From: Sphingomonas pokkalii
GTDB lineage: Bacteria; Pseudomonadota; Alphaproteobacteria; Sphingomonadales; Sphingomonadaceae
Direction: 5' to 3'
DNA: 64,000 nucleotides
Assembly (NCBI RefSeq): GCF_003096275.1
Contig: NZ_QENQ01000001.1
Location: 206,641 to 270,640, forward strand
Shown here in pieces: positions 46,801 to 57,444 of the stretch (positions are counted from its first letter, which is position 1; each line of letters starts with the position of its first letter). The position numbers and the translations under genes were made by a program. The notes below the pieces were generated by a model. It was given only the letters and a program-made list of their open reading frames with translations. It ran no database searches and was not told the origin of the DNA.

Positions 46801-49037
46801 TCGACCTCCGATAGCAGGGGAAGGCGCCGGAAACGGGTGCCGGTGGCGGTTTGCAGCGCATTGGCGATCGCCGGCGCGGTCGGCGGAACCGCCAGTTCGC
46901 TCACCCCGCCGGGATCCGATCCGCTGGGCAGGATCTCGACGGTGATGTCGGGCGTGCCGGCAAGCGTGGGCAGGCCAAGATCGGCAAGGCCCTGCGCATC
47001 GGCGACATTTTCGGTGAAGCTGGTGCTCGCGCCCAGCGCGGCGGCCAGGCCGAAGAGCAGGCCGCCTTCGATCTGCTGACGCACGAGATCGGGGTTGACC
47101 ACGCGGCCGCAATCCACCGCGGCCACCAGCCGCTCCACGACGATCTCGCGCTGCGGCGTCAGCCGCGCCTCGGCCATCACCGCGATGAACGATCCGCGAA
47201 AGGCGTGCGCCGCAAGCCCCTGGCCGCTGCCCGGTTCGCCCCCCTGCCAGCCGCCGAGTTGCGCCGCCGTCTGCAGGCAGCGCGCCAGTCGCGGCTGATC
47301 GCCGAGCATCGCCATGCGGAACGACAACGGATCGCGATTGGCGACATGCGCCAGTTCATCGACGAAGCTTTCGGCGAAGAAGCAGGTGTAACTATGTGCG
47401 CCTGAACGCCAATAGCCGGTGGGCACGCCGATTTCGGCAGGATGATGATCGATCGCGGCATGGGGAATCGCATAGGCCGGCATCGCCCCCGCCACTGCCG
47501 AAGGATCGCCGCCGCCCGGAAGCGCCAGCGATGCCGCCACCACCGGATCCCCGCCGATCAGCCGCGATGCCAGTTCACGCCCGGTTTCCGGGGCGGCGAC
47601 CTTGGCCAGCCACGCCTCGATCGTGCCCCCCTGCCCCAGCTTCGCGGTGAGCCGCGCCGCCGCCGGGGGACGGAAACGATCGCGGCGCAGATCTTCGTCC
47701 CGCGGCCAGGTGAGTTGCACCGGCCGCGCCACGGATTGCGAGAGCAGCGCCGCCTGCACTGCCACCGCATGTTCCAGCCTCGCGCCGAACGCGCCACCGC
47801 CCAGCATCGGATGCACGATCACCCGCGCCGGATCGATCCCCAGCGCATCCGCCGCCGCCGCCCGCGCCAGGCCCGGCGCCTCGGTGGGCAGCCACAGGGA
47901 AAGGCGACCATGGGCATAGTCGGCCGTGCAGGTCATCGGTTCCAGCGCCGCATGGGGGGCAAGGCCGACCTGATATTCCGCCGTCACCACCCGCGCGCCG
48001 CGAAACGCGGTGGCGAGATCGCCCCGCTCCTCGATCCGGCGGCCATCGCCATCAAAGGCCGTGGTGAGCGCGGCGTCGATCGAATCATCGTTGACCACCG
48101 CCGCGGGCAGGCGGAAGCGCGGGCGCATCGCGTGCAGTGCGCGTTCCGCCGCCCACCAGTTCGTCGCGACCGCCGCCACCCAATGCCGTGTGGTGACGAC
48201 CGAAAGCACGCCGCGCACGCGATCGGCCGCGGCACGATCGACCTGCGCCAATTCGGTTTCCCCGATAGGCCCCTGGCGGATCGCCGCGAACACCATGCCG
48301 GGCAGGCGGACATCGGCCGCGAAATTGGCGCTGCCATCGATCTTCGCCGGCGCATCGAGCCGCGGCAGCGGCTGGCCGTACAGCCGGGCGCCCTCCCCCC
48401 GCAGCGGCAGTTGCGACGGCGGCCGATGGCGCGCCGCCGCTTCGGCCAGTTCGCCGAAGCCGAGCCGCTGGTTGCCATGAATCACCACGCCGTGGGCAGT
48501 GCCGCAGGCTTGCCAATCAACCCCCCAGCGGGCTGCGGCTGCCTTGCACAACAGCACGCGGGCGGCCGCGCCGGCCTGGCGCAACGGCTCCTCGAAATTC
48601 CGCACCGAGGTGGAGCAGGCGGTGAGCACCAGCCCGGCGCGCGCGGCATGGCTGCGTTGCAACTGTTCCGGCAGGCCACCCAGCGCCAGTTCGAACAGGC
48701 TGCGCGCCGCAAGCGGATTGGCATATAACGGGTTCAGCGGCGCCGGCTCCACACCGACGCGCTGCCAATCGGCGCCCAGTTCATCGGCGAGGATCTGCGG
48801 CAGAGCGGTATAGACGCCCTGGCCCATTTCCGCCTGGGGAACGGCAATGGCGACATGGCCGTCCCGCCCGATCTTCAGCCAGGCGCCGAACAGGCTTTCC
48901 CCCGGCGCGGCTGTGAGGTTGGGCGCATAGCTGCGCGGCCAGAAACTCCAGGCGACGACGAGCCCCAGCCCCGCCCCGCCGCCGATCAACAGCCTGCGCC
49001 GATCGAGCCTGATGCGGGATGCGGGTTTGCCAGCCAT
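46797..49037 (-). CDS. Molybdenum hydroxylase large subunit (xanthine-dehydrogenase/IorB-like), Tat-exported, no small subunit nearby
   Basis: 746 residues. Twin-arginine signal [20 protein letters not shown]. Domain order follows the isoquinoline 1-oxidoreductase beta subunit: [40 protein letters not shown], molybdopterin-binding segments [15 protein letters not shown] and [20 protein letters not shown], then [20 protein letters not shown] and [20 protein letters not shown]. This family hydroxylates N-heterocycles or aldehydes and usually needs a [2Fe-2S] small subunit (IorA/XdhC type), which is not in the window. Coupled to hemH through ATGA. Substrate unknown. Confidence 0.9.
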   Translation of the reverse strand: MAGKPASRIRLDRRRLLIGGGAGLGLVVAWSFWPRSYAPNLTAAPGESLFGAWLKIGRDGHVAIAVPQAEMGQGVYTALPQILADELGADWQRVGVEPAPLNPLYANPLAARSLFELALGGLPEQLQRSHAARAGLVLTACSTSVRNFEEPLRQAGAAARVLLCKAAAARWGVDWQACGTAHGVVIHGNQRLGFGELAEAAARHRPPSQLPLRGEGARLYGQPLPRLDAPAKIDGSANFAADVRLPGMVFAAIRQGPIGETELAQVDRAAADRVRGVLSVVTTRHWVAAVATNWWAAERALHAMRPRFRLPAAVVNDDSIDAALTTAFDGDGRRIEERGDLATAFRGARVVTAEYQVGLAPHAALEPMTCTADYAHGRLSLWLPTEAPGLARAAAADALGIDPARVIVHPMLGGGAFGARLEHAVAVQAALLSQSVARPVQLTWPRDEDLRRDRFRPPAAARLTAKLGQGGTIEAWLAKVAAPETGRELASRLIGGDPVVAASLALPGGGDPSAVAGAMPAYAIPHAAIDHHPAEIGVPTGYWRSGAHSYTCFFAESFVDELAHVANRDPLSFRMAMLGDQPRLARCLQTAAQLGGWQGGEPGSGQGLAAHAFRGSFIAVMAEARLTPQREIVVERLVAAVDCGRVVNPDLVRQQIEGGLLFGLAAALGASTSFTENVADAQGLADLGLPTLAGTPDITVEILPSGSDPGGVSELAVPPTAPAIANALQTATGTRFRRLPLLSEVE

Positions 49038-49165
49038 CGGCCCGCTCTATCGCGGGTGCACGCGGGATGCCAGCATGGGCTTTCGATCACCCTGATCGCC
49101 CCCTTGGGTTCGGCGCGTTTTGGCTCTATCGCAGGCACCACTGTTTCTTACGCCGGGGATCGAAC

Positions 49166-50044
49166 GTGCTGCCCACCCTGCTCGCCGCTGCCGGCGGCCA
49201 TCTTCATTTCACCGATCTCCATCTGGATCCGGTGGCCATCAACCTCGGCTTCTTTCACATCAAATGGTATTCGCTGGCCTATATCAGCGGCATCCTGCTG
49301 GGCTGGCTGTATCTGATGAAGCTGCTGGCTGCACCGGGCGCGCCGATGGCCAAACGCCATGCCGACGATCTGGTATTCTATGCGACGCTGGGCATCATCC
49401 TGGGCGGACGGCTGGGCTATGTGCTGTTCTACGCGCCGGAAATGCTGACTCACCCGCTGCAGATCCTGATGCTGTGGGAAGGCGGCATGAGCTTCCATGG
49501 CGGCGTGATCGGCACCTCGCTGGCGATCCTGTGGCTCGCCCGCCAGCACAAGCTCGATTGGCTGCGCATCCACGACTATGTCGTCTGCTGCGCGCCGTTC
49601 GGGCTGTTCTTCGGCCGGCTCGCCAATTTCGTGAACGGCGAGCTGTGGGGCAAGCCGGGCGACGTGCCCTGGGCGATCGTGTTTCCGGGCACGGTTCGCG
49701 CCGGCCTGATCGAGCCGGCCCGCCACCCGAGCCAGCTGTACGAAGCGGGGCTGGAAGGCCTGCTGCTGTTCGTCATCCTTTGGTTCTTCTTCTGGCGCAC
49801 CGATGCGCGCTACCAGCCCGGCAAGCTCGCCGGCATCTTCCTGCTCGGCTATGGCCTGTGCCGCTTCTTCGTCGAATTCTTCCGCGAACCCGATCGCCAG
49901 CTGATCTGGCTGGTGGACCGGACGGGGCTGCACATGGGCCAGTGGCTGTGCCTGCCGATGATCGCGGGCGGCATCCTGCTGATCGTCACCGCCAAGGGGC
50001 GCCGCAAGCGCGTGGAAGCGATCACCGGGCCGAGCGTGGCCTGA
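49166..50044 (+). CDS. lgt: Phosphatidylglycerol-prolipoprotein diacylglyceryl transferase
   Basis: 292 residues from GTG 49166 (CGGGGA ~10 bases upstream). First step of lipoprotein maturation in the inner membrane. Seven membrane helices; [52 protein letters not shown] (H of the FHGG motif), [17 protein letters not shown] (family signature with the catalytic Arg) and [17 protein letters not shown]. It serves the lipoproteins encoded in this window. The downstream genes are 11 bases or less apart, forming an lgt-midA-GNAT-pgeF operon. Confidence 0.96.
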   Translation: MLPTLLAAAGGHLHFTDLHLDPVAINLGFFHIKWYSLAYISGILLGWLYLMKLLAAPGAPMAKRHADDLVFYATLGIILGGRLGYVLFYAPEMLTHPLQILMLWEGGMSFHGGVIGTSLAILWLARQHKLDWLRIHDYVVCCAPFGLFFGRLANFVNGELWGKPGDVPWAIVFPGTVRAGLIEPARHPSQLYEAGLEGLLLFVILWFFFWRTDARYQPGKLAGIFLLGYGLCRFFVEFFREPDRQLIWLVDRTGLHMGQWLCLPMIAGGILLIVTAKGRRKRVEAITGPSVA

Positions 50045-50054
50045 CCTGCCGGCG

Positions 50055-51149
50055 ATGACCAATCCTCTCGACGCCAAGCCCGAAGACCGCCGCGACAATG
50101 CCGCGGAGCCTGCGCTGCCCGAGCGGCTGGCGCGGGCGATCACCCTTGCCGGGCCGATCCCGCTCTCCCAGTTCATGGGTGCGGCGAACGCGCATTATTA
50201 CGGCACCCGCGATCCGCTGGGCGCGCGCGGCGACTTCACCACCGCGCCCGAGATCAGCCAGATGTTCGGCGAACTGATCGGCCTGTGGCTGGCCGATCTG
50301 TGGGACCGCGCCGGCCGCCCGGAGCCTGCCCGCTATGTCGAATTCGGTCCCGGCCGCGGCACGCTGGCGGCGGACGCGCTGCGGGCGATGGGCAAGGCCG
50401 GGTTCGCGCCGCCGGTCGACTTTCTGGAGACCAGCCCGGTGCTGCGCGCCGCCCAGAAGGAGCGCGTGCCGCACGCAGCATGGCATCTCGACCTTGCCGG
50501 CCTGCCCGACGATGCGCCGCTGCTGGTGGTGGCCAACGAATTTTTCGACGCACTGCCGATCCGCCAGCTGGTGCATACTGCGCAGGGCTGGCGCGAACGC
50601 CTGGTCGCCTGCCAGGACACGCTGTTCCTGCCGGTGATCGGCGATCGCGGCTTCGACGCGGTGATCCCCCCCGCGCTGCGTCACGCCGCGCCTGGTGCGA
50701 TCCTGGAAACCTCGCCGGCCTGCGTGGCCCTGCTGCGCGCGCTCGCCCAGCGGCTGCGCGCGCAAGGCGGCGCGGCGCTGATCCTCGACTATGGCTATGA
50801 AGGCCCGGCGATCGGCGACACGCTGCAGGCGGTGCGCGGCCATGCCTTCGCCAATCCGTTCGACGCGCCCGGTGAGGCGGACCTGACCGCGCATGTCGAT
50901 TTCGGCACGCTCAAGGAAGCCGCGGCGGCCGAAGGGCTCACCGTCCATGGCCCGGTGACGCAGGGCGATTTCCTGAAAGCGCTTGGCATCGACGCGCGCG
51001 CCCGGGCGCTCGCCCGCAGCGCGCCCGAGCGTGGCGACGCGATCGCCGCCGATCGCAACCGGCTGGTCGCGGACGATCAGATGGGATCGCTGTTCAAGGT
51101 GCTGGCATTGACCGCGCCGGGATGGCCGGTGCCGGCCGGGTTCGCATGA
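50055..51149 (+). CDS. MidA/NDUFAF7-family SAM-dependent methyltransferase
   Basis: 364 residues. Start motif GPIPLSQFMGAANAHYYGTR, DPLGARGDFTTAPEISQMFG, then SAM motif YVEFGPGRGTLAADALRAMG, LVVANEFFDALPIRQLV and LILDYGYEGPAIGDTLQ. The human homolog NDUFAF7 methylates an arginine of complex I subunit NDUFS2, so a complex I role is likely. It is 10 bases after lgt and overlaps the GNAT gene by 4 bases. Confidence 0.93.
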   Translation: MTNPLDAKPEDRRDNAAEPALPERLARAITLAGPIPLSQFMGAANAHYYGTRDPLGARGDFTTAPEISQMFGELIGLWLADLWDRAGRPEPARYVEFGPGRGTLAADALRAMGKAGFAPPVDFLETSPVLRAAQKERVPHAAWHLDLAGLPDDAPLLVVANEFFDALPIRQLVHTAQGWRERLVACQDTLFLPVIGDRGFDAVIPPALRHAAPGAILETSPACVALLRALAQRLRAQGGAALILDYGYEGPAIGDTLQAVRGHAFANPFDAPGEADLTAHVDFGTLKEAAAAEGLTVHGPVTQGDFLKALGIDARARALARSAPERGDAIAADRNRLVADDQMGSLFKVLALTAPGWPVPAGFA

Positions 51150-51649
51150 ACGATCGCGAGGCCACGCCAGCCGATGCCGCTGCGATCGACGCCCTGTTCC
51201 GCGAAAGCTTCGCGGCGACCTTTGCGCACCTCTATGCGCCGGAGGATCTCGCCAGTTTCTTTGCCGGCTTCACCGTGGCGGGCTGGACTGGGGAACTCGC
51301 CAGCCCCGATTTCGCGTTCCGGGTGATCGAGGATGGCGAAGGGCTGGCCGGCTATTGCAAGCTCGGCCCTACCAGCCTGCCCGTGACGCCCGAGGGACCG
51401 GCGATCGAGCTGCGCCAGCTCTATCTGCGCGATCGCGCCAAGGGCAGCGGCGCTGCCCAGACGCTGATGGGCTGGGCCCTGGCCACCGCGCGCGCGCGCG
51501 GCGCGGCGGAGCTCTGGCTTTCCGTCTATATCGACAATCACCGCGCCAGGCGCTTCTACCAGCGCTACGGCTTTGAAGATCGGGGACCCTATGCCTTCAT
51601 GGTGGGCAACCATGCCGATGAGGATCGGCTGATGCGGCTGGCGCTGTGA
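51146..51649 (+). CDS. GNAT acetyltransferase
   Basis: 167 residues from ATG 51146 (4-base ATGA overlap with the methyltransferase gene). The acetyl-CoA binding strand is ELRQLYLRDRAKGSGAAQTL (R-x-x-G-x-G/A), followed by WLSVYIDNHRARRFYQRYGF. The N-terminal FRESFAATFAHLYAPEDLAS matches N-acetyltransferases acting on small molecules or on amino groups of proteins. Substrate unknown. Confidence 0.9.
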   Translation: MNDREATPADAAAIDALFRESFAATFAHLYAPEDLASFFAGFTVAGWTGELASPDFAFRVIEDGEGLAGYCKLGPTSLPVTPEGPAIELRQLYLRDRAKGSGAAQTLMGWALATARARGAAELWLSVYIDNHRARRFYQRYGFEDRGPYAFMVGNHADEDRLMRLAL

Positions 51650-52413
51650 GCGGCGTGGAAACGATCCGCGCCCGCGCACTTGACGGCGTGGCGCACGGCT
51701 TTCTCGGCCGCGCCGGCGGGGTTTCGACCGGGCTGGTCGCGGGGCTGAACGTCGGCACCGGATCGAACGACGATCCTGCCGCGATTGCCGAGAATCGCTG
51801 CCGAGCGGTGCGAGCGGTATTGCCGGGCGCGCCGTTGGTGACGGCCTATCAGGTGCATTCGGCCGACGCGGTTTCGGTGATCGCCCCGTTCGAGGACGGT
51901 CATCGCCCCCGCGCCGATGCGCTGGCGACCCGCCGGCCCGGGCTCGTGCTCGGCATTCTGACGGCCGATTGCGCGCCGGTGCTGTTCGCCGATCGCGAGG
52001 CGGGCGTGGTCGCCGCCGCCCATGCCGGCTGGAAAGGCGCGATCGGCGGCGTGACGGATTCGACGATCGCGGCGATGGAAGCGCTTGGCGCGCGCCGCGA
52101 TCGGATCGCCGCCGCGGTCGGCCCGTGCATCGCCCGCGCCAGCTACGAGGTCGATGCCGCCTTCTTCCAGCGCTTCTGCGAGCAGGACCCGGCCAACGAA
52201 CGCTTCTTCGCCGATGGCCAGCCAGAGCATTTCCAGTTCGACCTGGAGGCCTATGTCGTCCACCGCCTGGCGCTGGCCGGACTGCGGACGATCGAAGCGC
52301 TGGGCATGGACACCTATGCGAACGAGGCCCGCTTCTTCAGCTTTCGCCGCGCGACGCACCGCGGCGAGCCCGATTACGGGCGACAGATCAGCCTGATCGG
52401 ATTGGCCGGATAG
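51646..52413 (+). CDS. pgeF: Peptidoglycan editing factor / laccase-domain protein
   Basis: 255 residues with GTG start at 51646, overlapping the previous stop by 4 bases. YfiH/LACC1-family motifs: AHGFLGRAGGVSTGLVAGLN, TAYQVHSADAVSV, the metal/active site GILTADCAPVLFAD and AAHAGWKGAIGG, and AVGPCIARASYEVDAAF. It was long called a polyphenol oxidase; more recent work on the family gives a purine-nucleoside or UDP-MurNAc-editing role. Last gene of the lgt operon. Confidence 0.93.
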   Translation: MSGVETIRARALDGVAHGFLGRAGGVSTGLVAGLNVGTGSNDDPAAIAENRCRAVRAVLPGAPLVTAYQVHSADAVSVIAPFEDGHRPRADALATRRPGLVLGILTADCAPVLFADREAGVVAAAHAGWKGAIGGVTDSTIAAMEALGARRDRIAAAVGPCIARASYEVDAAFFQRFCEQDPANERFFADGQPEHFQFDLEAYVVHRLALAGLRTIEALGMDTYANEARFFSFRRATHRGEPDYGRQISLIGLAG

Positions 52414-52425
52414 ACGACGCGGCCG

Positions 52426-53337
52426 TTAGGCCGCGTCTTCCACCAGGATTTCGGGGGGATGGAGGCGCAAGCGGTTCACCTTGCGCTCGTCGGCGTCGAT
52501 CACTTCCAGCGTCCAGCCGCTGCCATGTTCGAGGCATTCGCCGACTTCGGGGACATGGCCCGCCAGCACGAAGGCGAGGCCGCCGATCGTATCGACATCT
52601 TCCTCCACCTCGGCCAGCCGAGGATCGACCATCTCGGCGACGTCCTCCAGCTCGGCCCTGGCATCGGCTTCCCAGCCGCCGCCATCGATCGGCACGATCA
52701 ACGCGGCGGGGGCCTCGTCATGCTCGTCCTCGATCTCGCCGACGATTTCCTCGATCAGGTCCTCGATCGTGATCAGCCCCTCGGTACCCGAATATTCGTC
52801 GAGCACCACGGCGAGGTGGGTGCGCTTCACCCGCATCTGCGCGAGCAGATCGAGCGCGCCCATCGATTGCGGCACGTAGAGCGGCTGGCGGATCAGACCG
52901 GCGATGCTGGCGGGATGGTCCTCGCCCTTGGCCAGGATCTCGAACACGTCCTTGATATGGACCATGCCGATGATCGTATCGAGTTCCTCGCGATAGACCG
53001 GCAGGCGGCTGTGTCCCGCCTCGGCGAAGAGCTGGACGAGGTCGGCGAAGCTGGTCTGCTCCTCCACCGCGATGATGTCTGCGCGGGGTACGCCGACGTC
53101 ACCCGCATCGCGCTCGCCGAAATGCAGCAGGTTCTTGAGCATCTGCCGTTCGATCGGCGCAAGATCGCCGGCCGGCGCACGGGCGCCGTCGCTTTCATGC
53201 TCGTCGATGGCTTCTTCCAGGCGCTCGCGCAGCGTTTCTTCCTGTTCCTCGCCGAACAGAAGCGCGCGCAAGCTGCGCCAGATGCCGCCGCTTTCGTGTT
53301 GATGGTCGGGCGAGCCGGTACTGGGGCCCTCTTTCAT
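52426..53337 (-). CDS. corC: CorC-like CBS-domain protein
   Basis: 303 residues, without the DUF21 membrane part found in the 40288 paralog. N-terminal acidic region with ERQMLKNLLHFGERDAGDVG, two CBS domains (VPRADIIAVEEQTSFADLVQ, HSRLPVYREELDTIIGMVHI and MRVKRTHLAVVLDEYSGTEG), then the CorC_HlyC domain (VDTIGGLAFVLAGHVPEVGE). It is the last gene of the miaB-phoH-ybeY-corC cluster (8 bases after ybeY). Suggested role in Mg/Co homeostasis; cytosolic or peripheral. Confidence 0.93.
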   Translation of the reverse strand: MKEGPSTGSPDHQHESGGIWRSLRALLFGEEQEETLRERLEEAIDEHESDGARAPAGDLAPIERQMLKNLLHFGERDAGDVGVPRADIIAVEEQTSFADLVQLFAEAGHSRLPVYREELDTIIGMVHIKDVFEILAKGEDHPASIAGLIRQPLYVPQSMGALDLLAQMRVKRTHLAVVLDEYSGTEGLITIEDLIEEIVGEIEDEHDEAPAALIVPIDGGGWEADARAELEDVAEMVDPRLAEVEEDVDTIGGLAFVLAGHVPEVGECLEHGSGWTLEVIDADERKVNRLRLHPPEILVEDAA

Positions 53338-53345
53338 GTTGGTGT

Positions 53346-53855
53346 TCAGTCCTCGCGTACGGGATAGGGATCGTGCAGATTCAGGGCTGCCATCGCGGCC
53401 TGTTCCATTGCTTCCATGGCTTCCGCTTCGGCATCCCCCATATGGTCATAGCCTAGCAGATGCAGCATCCCATGGACAATCAGATGCGTGGCATGATCGT
53501 CCACGGAAATGCCGCGCTCACCGGCTTCCACCGAACAGACGCCGTGCGCAAGCACGATATCGCCCAGCAATACTTCGCCATCGTCGCTGTTCTGGGTGAC
53601 GGCATCGAGCAGATCGGGCTGGATCATCGGGAAGGACAGCACGTTGGTCGGCTTGTCCTTGTCGCGATATTGCCGGTTGAGCGCGTGGACTTCGTCGTCG
53701 CTGGTGAAGCGCACCGCGACTTCGATCACCGTGGGCAAGCCACGCCATTCGGCATAGGGCGTCTGGGCGATCGCCGCTTCGGCCGCGCGCAACGCGAGCG
53801 CATCCCAATCGCCTTCCGGCCAGGGAGTTTCGGGAAGGGCGGCAACGTCGAGCAT
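53346..53855 (-). CDS. ybeY: Endoribonuclease YbeY (16S rRNA maturation)
   Basis: 169 residues. Zinc-binding H-x-x-x-H-x-x-G-Y-D-H is exact in HLIVHGMLHLLGYDHMGDAE, and LNRQYRDKDKPTNVLSFPM is the family core. Acts in 16S 3'-end processing and ribosome quality control. Located between phoH and corC in the standard order. Its start is the Met at 53855; there is a 72-base gap to phoH. Confidence 0.95.
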   Translation of the reverse strand: MLDVAALPETPWPEGDWDALALRAAEAAIAQTPYAEWRGLPTVIEVAVRFTSDDEVHALNRQYRDKDKPTNVLSFPMIQPDLLDAVTQNSDDGEVLLGDIVLAHGVCSVEAGERGISVDDHATHLIVHGMLHLLGYDHMGDAEAEAMEAMEQAAMAALNLHDPYPVRED

Positions 53856-53927
53856 CAGGCGAGGTCCGTCTTGAAGAAAAGGTGCATGGTAGCCTTGGTC
53901 GGAAGGCAGCGCACGTAACGCCAGCGA

Positions 53928-54938
53928 CTATGCAACGTCGTCGCCCTCATACGCCGCGACGATGCGACCGACGATCGGGTGCCGCACCACGTCACCCACG
54001 CCGAAGCGCACCATCGAGATGCCCTCCACGCCTTCCAGCCGGTTGACCGCGTCGTTGAGCCCCGAGGCGTTCGGGCCACCGGGCAGATCGGTCTGTTTGG
54101 GATCGCCGCAGATCACCATCCGGCTGTTCTGGCCGAAGCGGGTGAGGAACATCTTCATCTGCATCGGCGTGGTGTTCTGCGCCTCGTCGAGGATCACGAA
54201 CGCGTCCGCCAGCGTGCGGCCGCGCATGAAGGCGATCGGCGCGATCTCGATCTCGCCCGAGGCAATGCGCCGTTCGACCTGCTCGGCGGGCAGGCAGTCG
54301 TACAATGCATCGTAGATCGGGCGAAGATAGGGATCGACCTTCTCCTTCATGTCGCCGGGCAGGAAGCCGAGCCGCTCGCCCGCCTCCACCGCCGGACGCG
54401 ACAGGATCAGCCGCTGGACGCTGCCGGTGATCAGCTGCGCCACCGCCTGGGCAACGGCGAGATAGGTCTTGCCCGTGCCCGCCGGCCCGAGCGCGAAGAT
54501 CAGGTCGTTCGAGGCAAGCTCGCGCATGTAATGCGTCTGCGTCACCGAACGCGGCACGATCGTCTTCTTCCGGGTTCGAATCATGACCGAGGGCTTGGGC
54601 GCATTGCCGGCCGGCTCGGCACGGACGATGCCGGTGAACATCGGTTCGCTCGACATCGCGATCACGGCATCGATCAGCCCGCCATCGACTTCCTCGCCGC
54701 GGATCACCCGGCTGTGCAGTTCCTGCAGCACTTCCCGAGCGTGGGCGACCGCTTCCGCCGTGCCTTCGATCACGACGCGCTGGCCGCGCGCGTGGATATA
54801 CACGCCAAGGCGCTCCTCCAGCATCAGCAGGTTTGCGTCGAACTCCCCGAAGAGCTGCGGCAGGAGCTGGGGCTTGTCGAAATTCACCTCTACCCGGGAG
54901 CGTTCACCGGACTGGGCGGGGACAGGCTTGCGGCTCAT
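53928..54938 (-). CDS. phoH: PhoH family ATPase
   Basis: 336 residues. Walker A GPAGTGKTYLAVAQAVAQ, Walker B-like DAFVILDEAQNTTPMQMKMF and LTRFGQNSRMVICGDPKQTD. N-terminal KH-like segment VYIHARGQRVVIEGTAEAVA precedes the ATPase, which is the PhoH-like/YbeZ layout found with YbeY. It supports rRNA processing. Transcribed after miaB, 201 bases downstream. Confidence 0.95.
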   Translation of the reverse strand: MSRKPVPAQSGERSRVEVNFDKPQLLPQLFGEFDANLLMLEERLGVYIHARGQRVVIEGTAEAVAHAREVLQELHSRVIRGEEVDGGLIDAVIAMSSEPMFTGIVRAEPAGNAPKPSVMIRTRKKTIVPRSVTQTHYMRELASNDLIFALGPAGTGKTYLAVAQAVAQLITGSVQRLILSRPAVEAGERLGFLPGDMKEKVDPYLRPIYDALYDCLPAEQVERRIASGEIEIAPIAFMRGRTLADAFVILDEAQNTTPMQMKMFLTRFGQNSRMVICGDPKQTDLPGGPNASGLNDAVNRLEGVEGISMVRFGVGDVVRHPIVGRIVAAYEGDDVA

Positions 54939-55139
54939 GCGGTCCTTTCAATGCTGGGAGCAGTCACGCGGATCACGCGGCCCCGGCGGGGCAAACCTTG
55001 GCATGGTGCGGAGGTTCCTTGCGGCATGATCGAAAACGAGGATGGCAGAGGAAATCGCGGCTGCACAGGGCTTAGATGCCCAAAGCCGCGATAGTAGCTC
55101 GGTGTGACGCACATGCGACATTCGCAACGTCGCCGCGCT

Positions 55140-56444
55140 TCAGCCGGCCGCGACGATCCTGCCAGCCAGCGAGTTGGGGCCGGCGCTGACCAGCTCGACC
55201 TCGATCAGATCGCCGATCTTCGCGTCCGTTTCCAGATGGACCGATTGCAGCCAGGGCGATTTGCCGATCATCTGGCCGGGGCGCCGCCCCACCCGCTCGA
55301 TCAGCACCGAACAGCGCCGACCGACGCTGGCGTCGTTGAATGCCTGCGAATGGCGGCCCAGCGCGGCCTGCAGCCGCTGCAGCCGCACGTCCGCCACGTC
55401 CGCTGGCAAATACTGATCGACCATCTCGGCCGCCGGCGTGCCGGGACGCGGCGAGTATTTGAAGCTGAAACACTGGGCATAGCCGACCGCGTCGACCAGC
55501 TGCAGCGTCTCCTCGAACTCGGCCTCGGTCTCGCCGGGGAAGGCGACGATGAAGTCGCCCGAGAGCGCGATGTCCGGCCGCGCGGCGCGGACGCGCTCCA
55601 GGATCCGCAGGTAGGAGTCGCGGGTGTGGCTCCGGTTCATCGCCTTGAGGATGCGGTCGCTGCCCGCCTGCACCGGCAGGTGGAGGAACGGCATCAGCTT
55701 GGCCACCGAGGCATGCGCCTCGATCAACCCCTCGGCCATGTCGTTGGGATGGCTGGTGGTGTAGCGGATACGGGCGAGCCCCTCGATCCGGTCCAGCGCC
55801 ACGATCAGGTCGTGCAGGCCGCGGCCATCGGCGTCGCCCCAGGCGTTGACGTTCTGGCCGAGCAGCGTGATCTCGCGGGCGCCGGCATCGACCAGCGCCT
55901 TCGCCTCGTCGACGATCGCTGCATAAGGCCGGCTGACCTCGGCGCCGCGCGTATAGGGTACCACGCAGTAGGTGCAGAACTTGTCGCAGCCTTCCTGCAC
56001 GGTGAGGAACGCGCTCGGCCCCACCTTGCGCCGCGCGGGCAGCTTGCCGAACTTGCTGGCGATCGGCATGTCCGTATCCAGGCCGAGCTGGCCCTCGGCC
56101 GCCTTGGCGACCAGATCGGGCAGGTTGTGATAGGCCTGCGGGCCGACCACCACGTCCACCTTGGCGCGACGGGCGATCTCCTCGCCCTCGGCTTGCGCGA
56201 CGCAGCCGGCGACCGCGATCATGGGCTTGCCGGCCTCGCGCAGCTTGAGCCGCCCGATCTCCGAATAGACCTTCTCGGTCGCCTTTTCGCGGATGTGGCA
56301 GGTGTTGAGCACGACGAGATCGGCCTGATCCGCCTCGGCGGCGACAAGGCCCTGGGCGGCCATCAGCTCGCCCATGCGCTCGCCGTCATAGACGTTCATC
56401 TGGCAGCCGTACGACTTGACGTGATAGGTCTTTGGGGTGGTCAT
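55140..56444 (-). CDS. miaB: tRNA-2-methylthio-N6-dimethylallyladenosine synthase
   Basis: 434 residues from ATG 56444 ([20 protein letters not shown]). UPF0004 domain with the three Cys of the auxiliary cluster (YGCQMN, NTCHIRE, AGCVAQ), radical SAM cluster C-x-x-x-C-x-x-C in [16 protein letters not shown], and a TRAM domain at the C-terminus ([19 protein letters not shown]). Adds the methylthio group to i6A37. Its Fe-S clusters fit the nearby nfuA. First gene of the miaB-phoH-ybeY-corC group. Confidence 0.96.
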   Translation of the reverse strand: MTTPKTYHVKSYGCQMNVYDGERMGELMAAQGLVAAEADQADLVVLNTCHIREKATEKVYSEIGRLKLREAGKPMIAVAGCVAQAEGEEIARRAKVDVVVGPQAYHNLPDLVAKAAEGQLGLDTDMPIASKFGKLPARRKVGPSAFLTVQEGCDKFCTYCVVPYTRGAEVSRPYAAIVDEAKALVDAGAREITLLGQNVNAWGDADGRGLHDLIVALDRIEGLARIRYTTSHPNDMAEGLIEAHASVAKLMPFLHLPVQAGSDRILKAMNRSHTRDSYLRILERVRAARPDIALSGDFIVAFPGETEAEFEETLQLVDAVGYAQCFSFKYSPRPGTPAAEMVDQYLPADVADVRLQRLQAALGRHSQAFNDASVGRRCSVLIERVGRRPGQMIGKSPWLQSVHLETDAKIGDLIEVELVSAGPNSLAGRIVAAG

Positions 56445-56520
56445 GATCGGCGCGCCTATACGCGCAAAAGCAGGCGAGAAACAGGCCTTGGGCATGTTTA
56501 CGCGAGCACCACACCCGCAC

Positions 56521-56548
56521 CGTCCTCCCGGCTTTCGCCGGGACGACG
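56521..56548. repeat. Short hairpin repeat, copy 2 (inverted orientation)
   Basis: CGTCCTCCCGGC-TTTC-GCCGGGACGACG, a 12-bp stem with one mismatch; read on the minus strand the loop is GAAA, as in the copy at 20438-20465. It lies 2 bases beyond the plsC stop. Confidence 0.6.
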
Positions 56549-56550
56549 AC

Positions 56551-57444
56551 TTATGAGGCTTGCGCCGTCGCGCCCGCTCGCGGCGCCTTGTACCCGATCG
56601 GGTCTTCCGCGAACCGGAAGGGCCGCAGTGGATGTCCTAGCGCGCGCACCATCGCCTCCTCGATCCGCCGCCGACTCTCCGCAGCGATCGCCTTTCGGCC
56701 GGGGAAGTCGCGCGGATCGAAGGGCTCGAGGAAATGGACGCGCAGCCGGAAACGCTGCCTGCGGGCCAGCACGCGCTTGGCGTTGTTGAGGCCCCGTTCC
56801 TGCCCGATCCAGGCGATGTCCTCGCCCGCCGCGCCGTAATCGAGCATCACCGGCTGCACCATCACGCCGGGCGGCGGCGGTTCCAGCACGCGCAGCATCG
56901 GCGTCTTGAACGGCAGCAGCGACTTGCCGTCGGTCGTCGTGCCTTCGGGGAAGACGGTGACCGCCCAGGTCTCGGCCAGCGCATCGCGCAGCTGGTTAAT
57001 CTGCTCGGCCACGCCCATGCGGTTCTCGCGCTTCACATAGACGGTGCGGTTGAGCCCGGCGAGCCAGCCGACCAGCGGCGAGGCGCCGATCTCCGCCTTG
57101 GCGACGAAGGCGGTGCCGCTCGCCCCGCCCAGCGCCAGGATGTCGATCCAGCTGAGATGGTTGGATACGTAGAACACGTCGCGCTTGAGCGGCGTACCGA
57201 CGCACCGCACCTTGGCGCCGGCGATCCGCGCTGCGCTGGCCAGGAACAGGCGCGGCCAGGGCGAGGGCAGCCGCACCAACCGGAACAGATAATGGAGCGG
57301 CACATGGATCAGCACCGCCAGCACCAACCGAGCGACGCGGAACCAGACGCGCGCGCGCTCGCTGGCGGTCAGCTGCGTCGGCAGCCCCTGGGTCGCTTCC
57401 TCGCGGCGGCGCCGGGCGCGCTCAGTTCTTGCGGTCGAGCGCAA
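56551..57444 (-). CDS. plsC: 1-acyl-sn-glycerol-3-phosphate acyltransferase
   Basis: 297 residues. Acyltransferase motif NHLSWID (H-x4-D), [15 protein letters not shown] (block III), the [18 protein letters not shown] region, and an N-terminal membrane helix ([19 protein letters not shown]). Acylates lyso-PA to PA in phospholipid synthesis. The start is not certain: the frame begins with TTG 57444, 23 bases inside the fur gene, and the N-terminus is Arg-rich; a later start may be used. Fourth gene after mucR on this strand, coupled to fur. Confidence 0.9.
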   Translation of the reverse strand: MRSTARTERARRRREEATQGLPTQLTASERARVWFRVARLVLAVLIHVPLHYLFRLVRLPSPWPRLFLASAARIAGAKVRCVGTPLKRDVFYVSNHLSWIDILALGGASGTAFVAKAEIGASPLVGWLAGLNRTVYVKRENRMGVAEQINQLRDALAETWAVTVFPEGTTTDGKSLLPFKTPMLRVLEPPPPGVMVQPVMLDYGAAGEDIAWIGQERGLNNAKRVLARRQRFRLRVHFLEPFDPRDFPGRKAIAAESRRRIEEAMVRALGHPLRPFRFAEDPIGYKAPRAGATAQAS

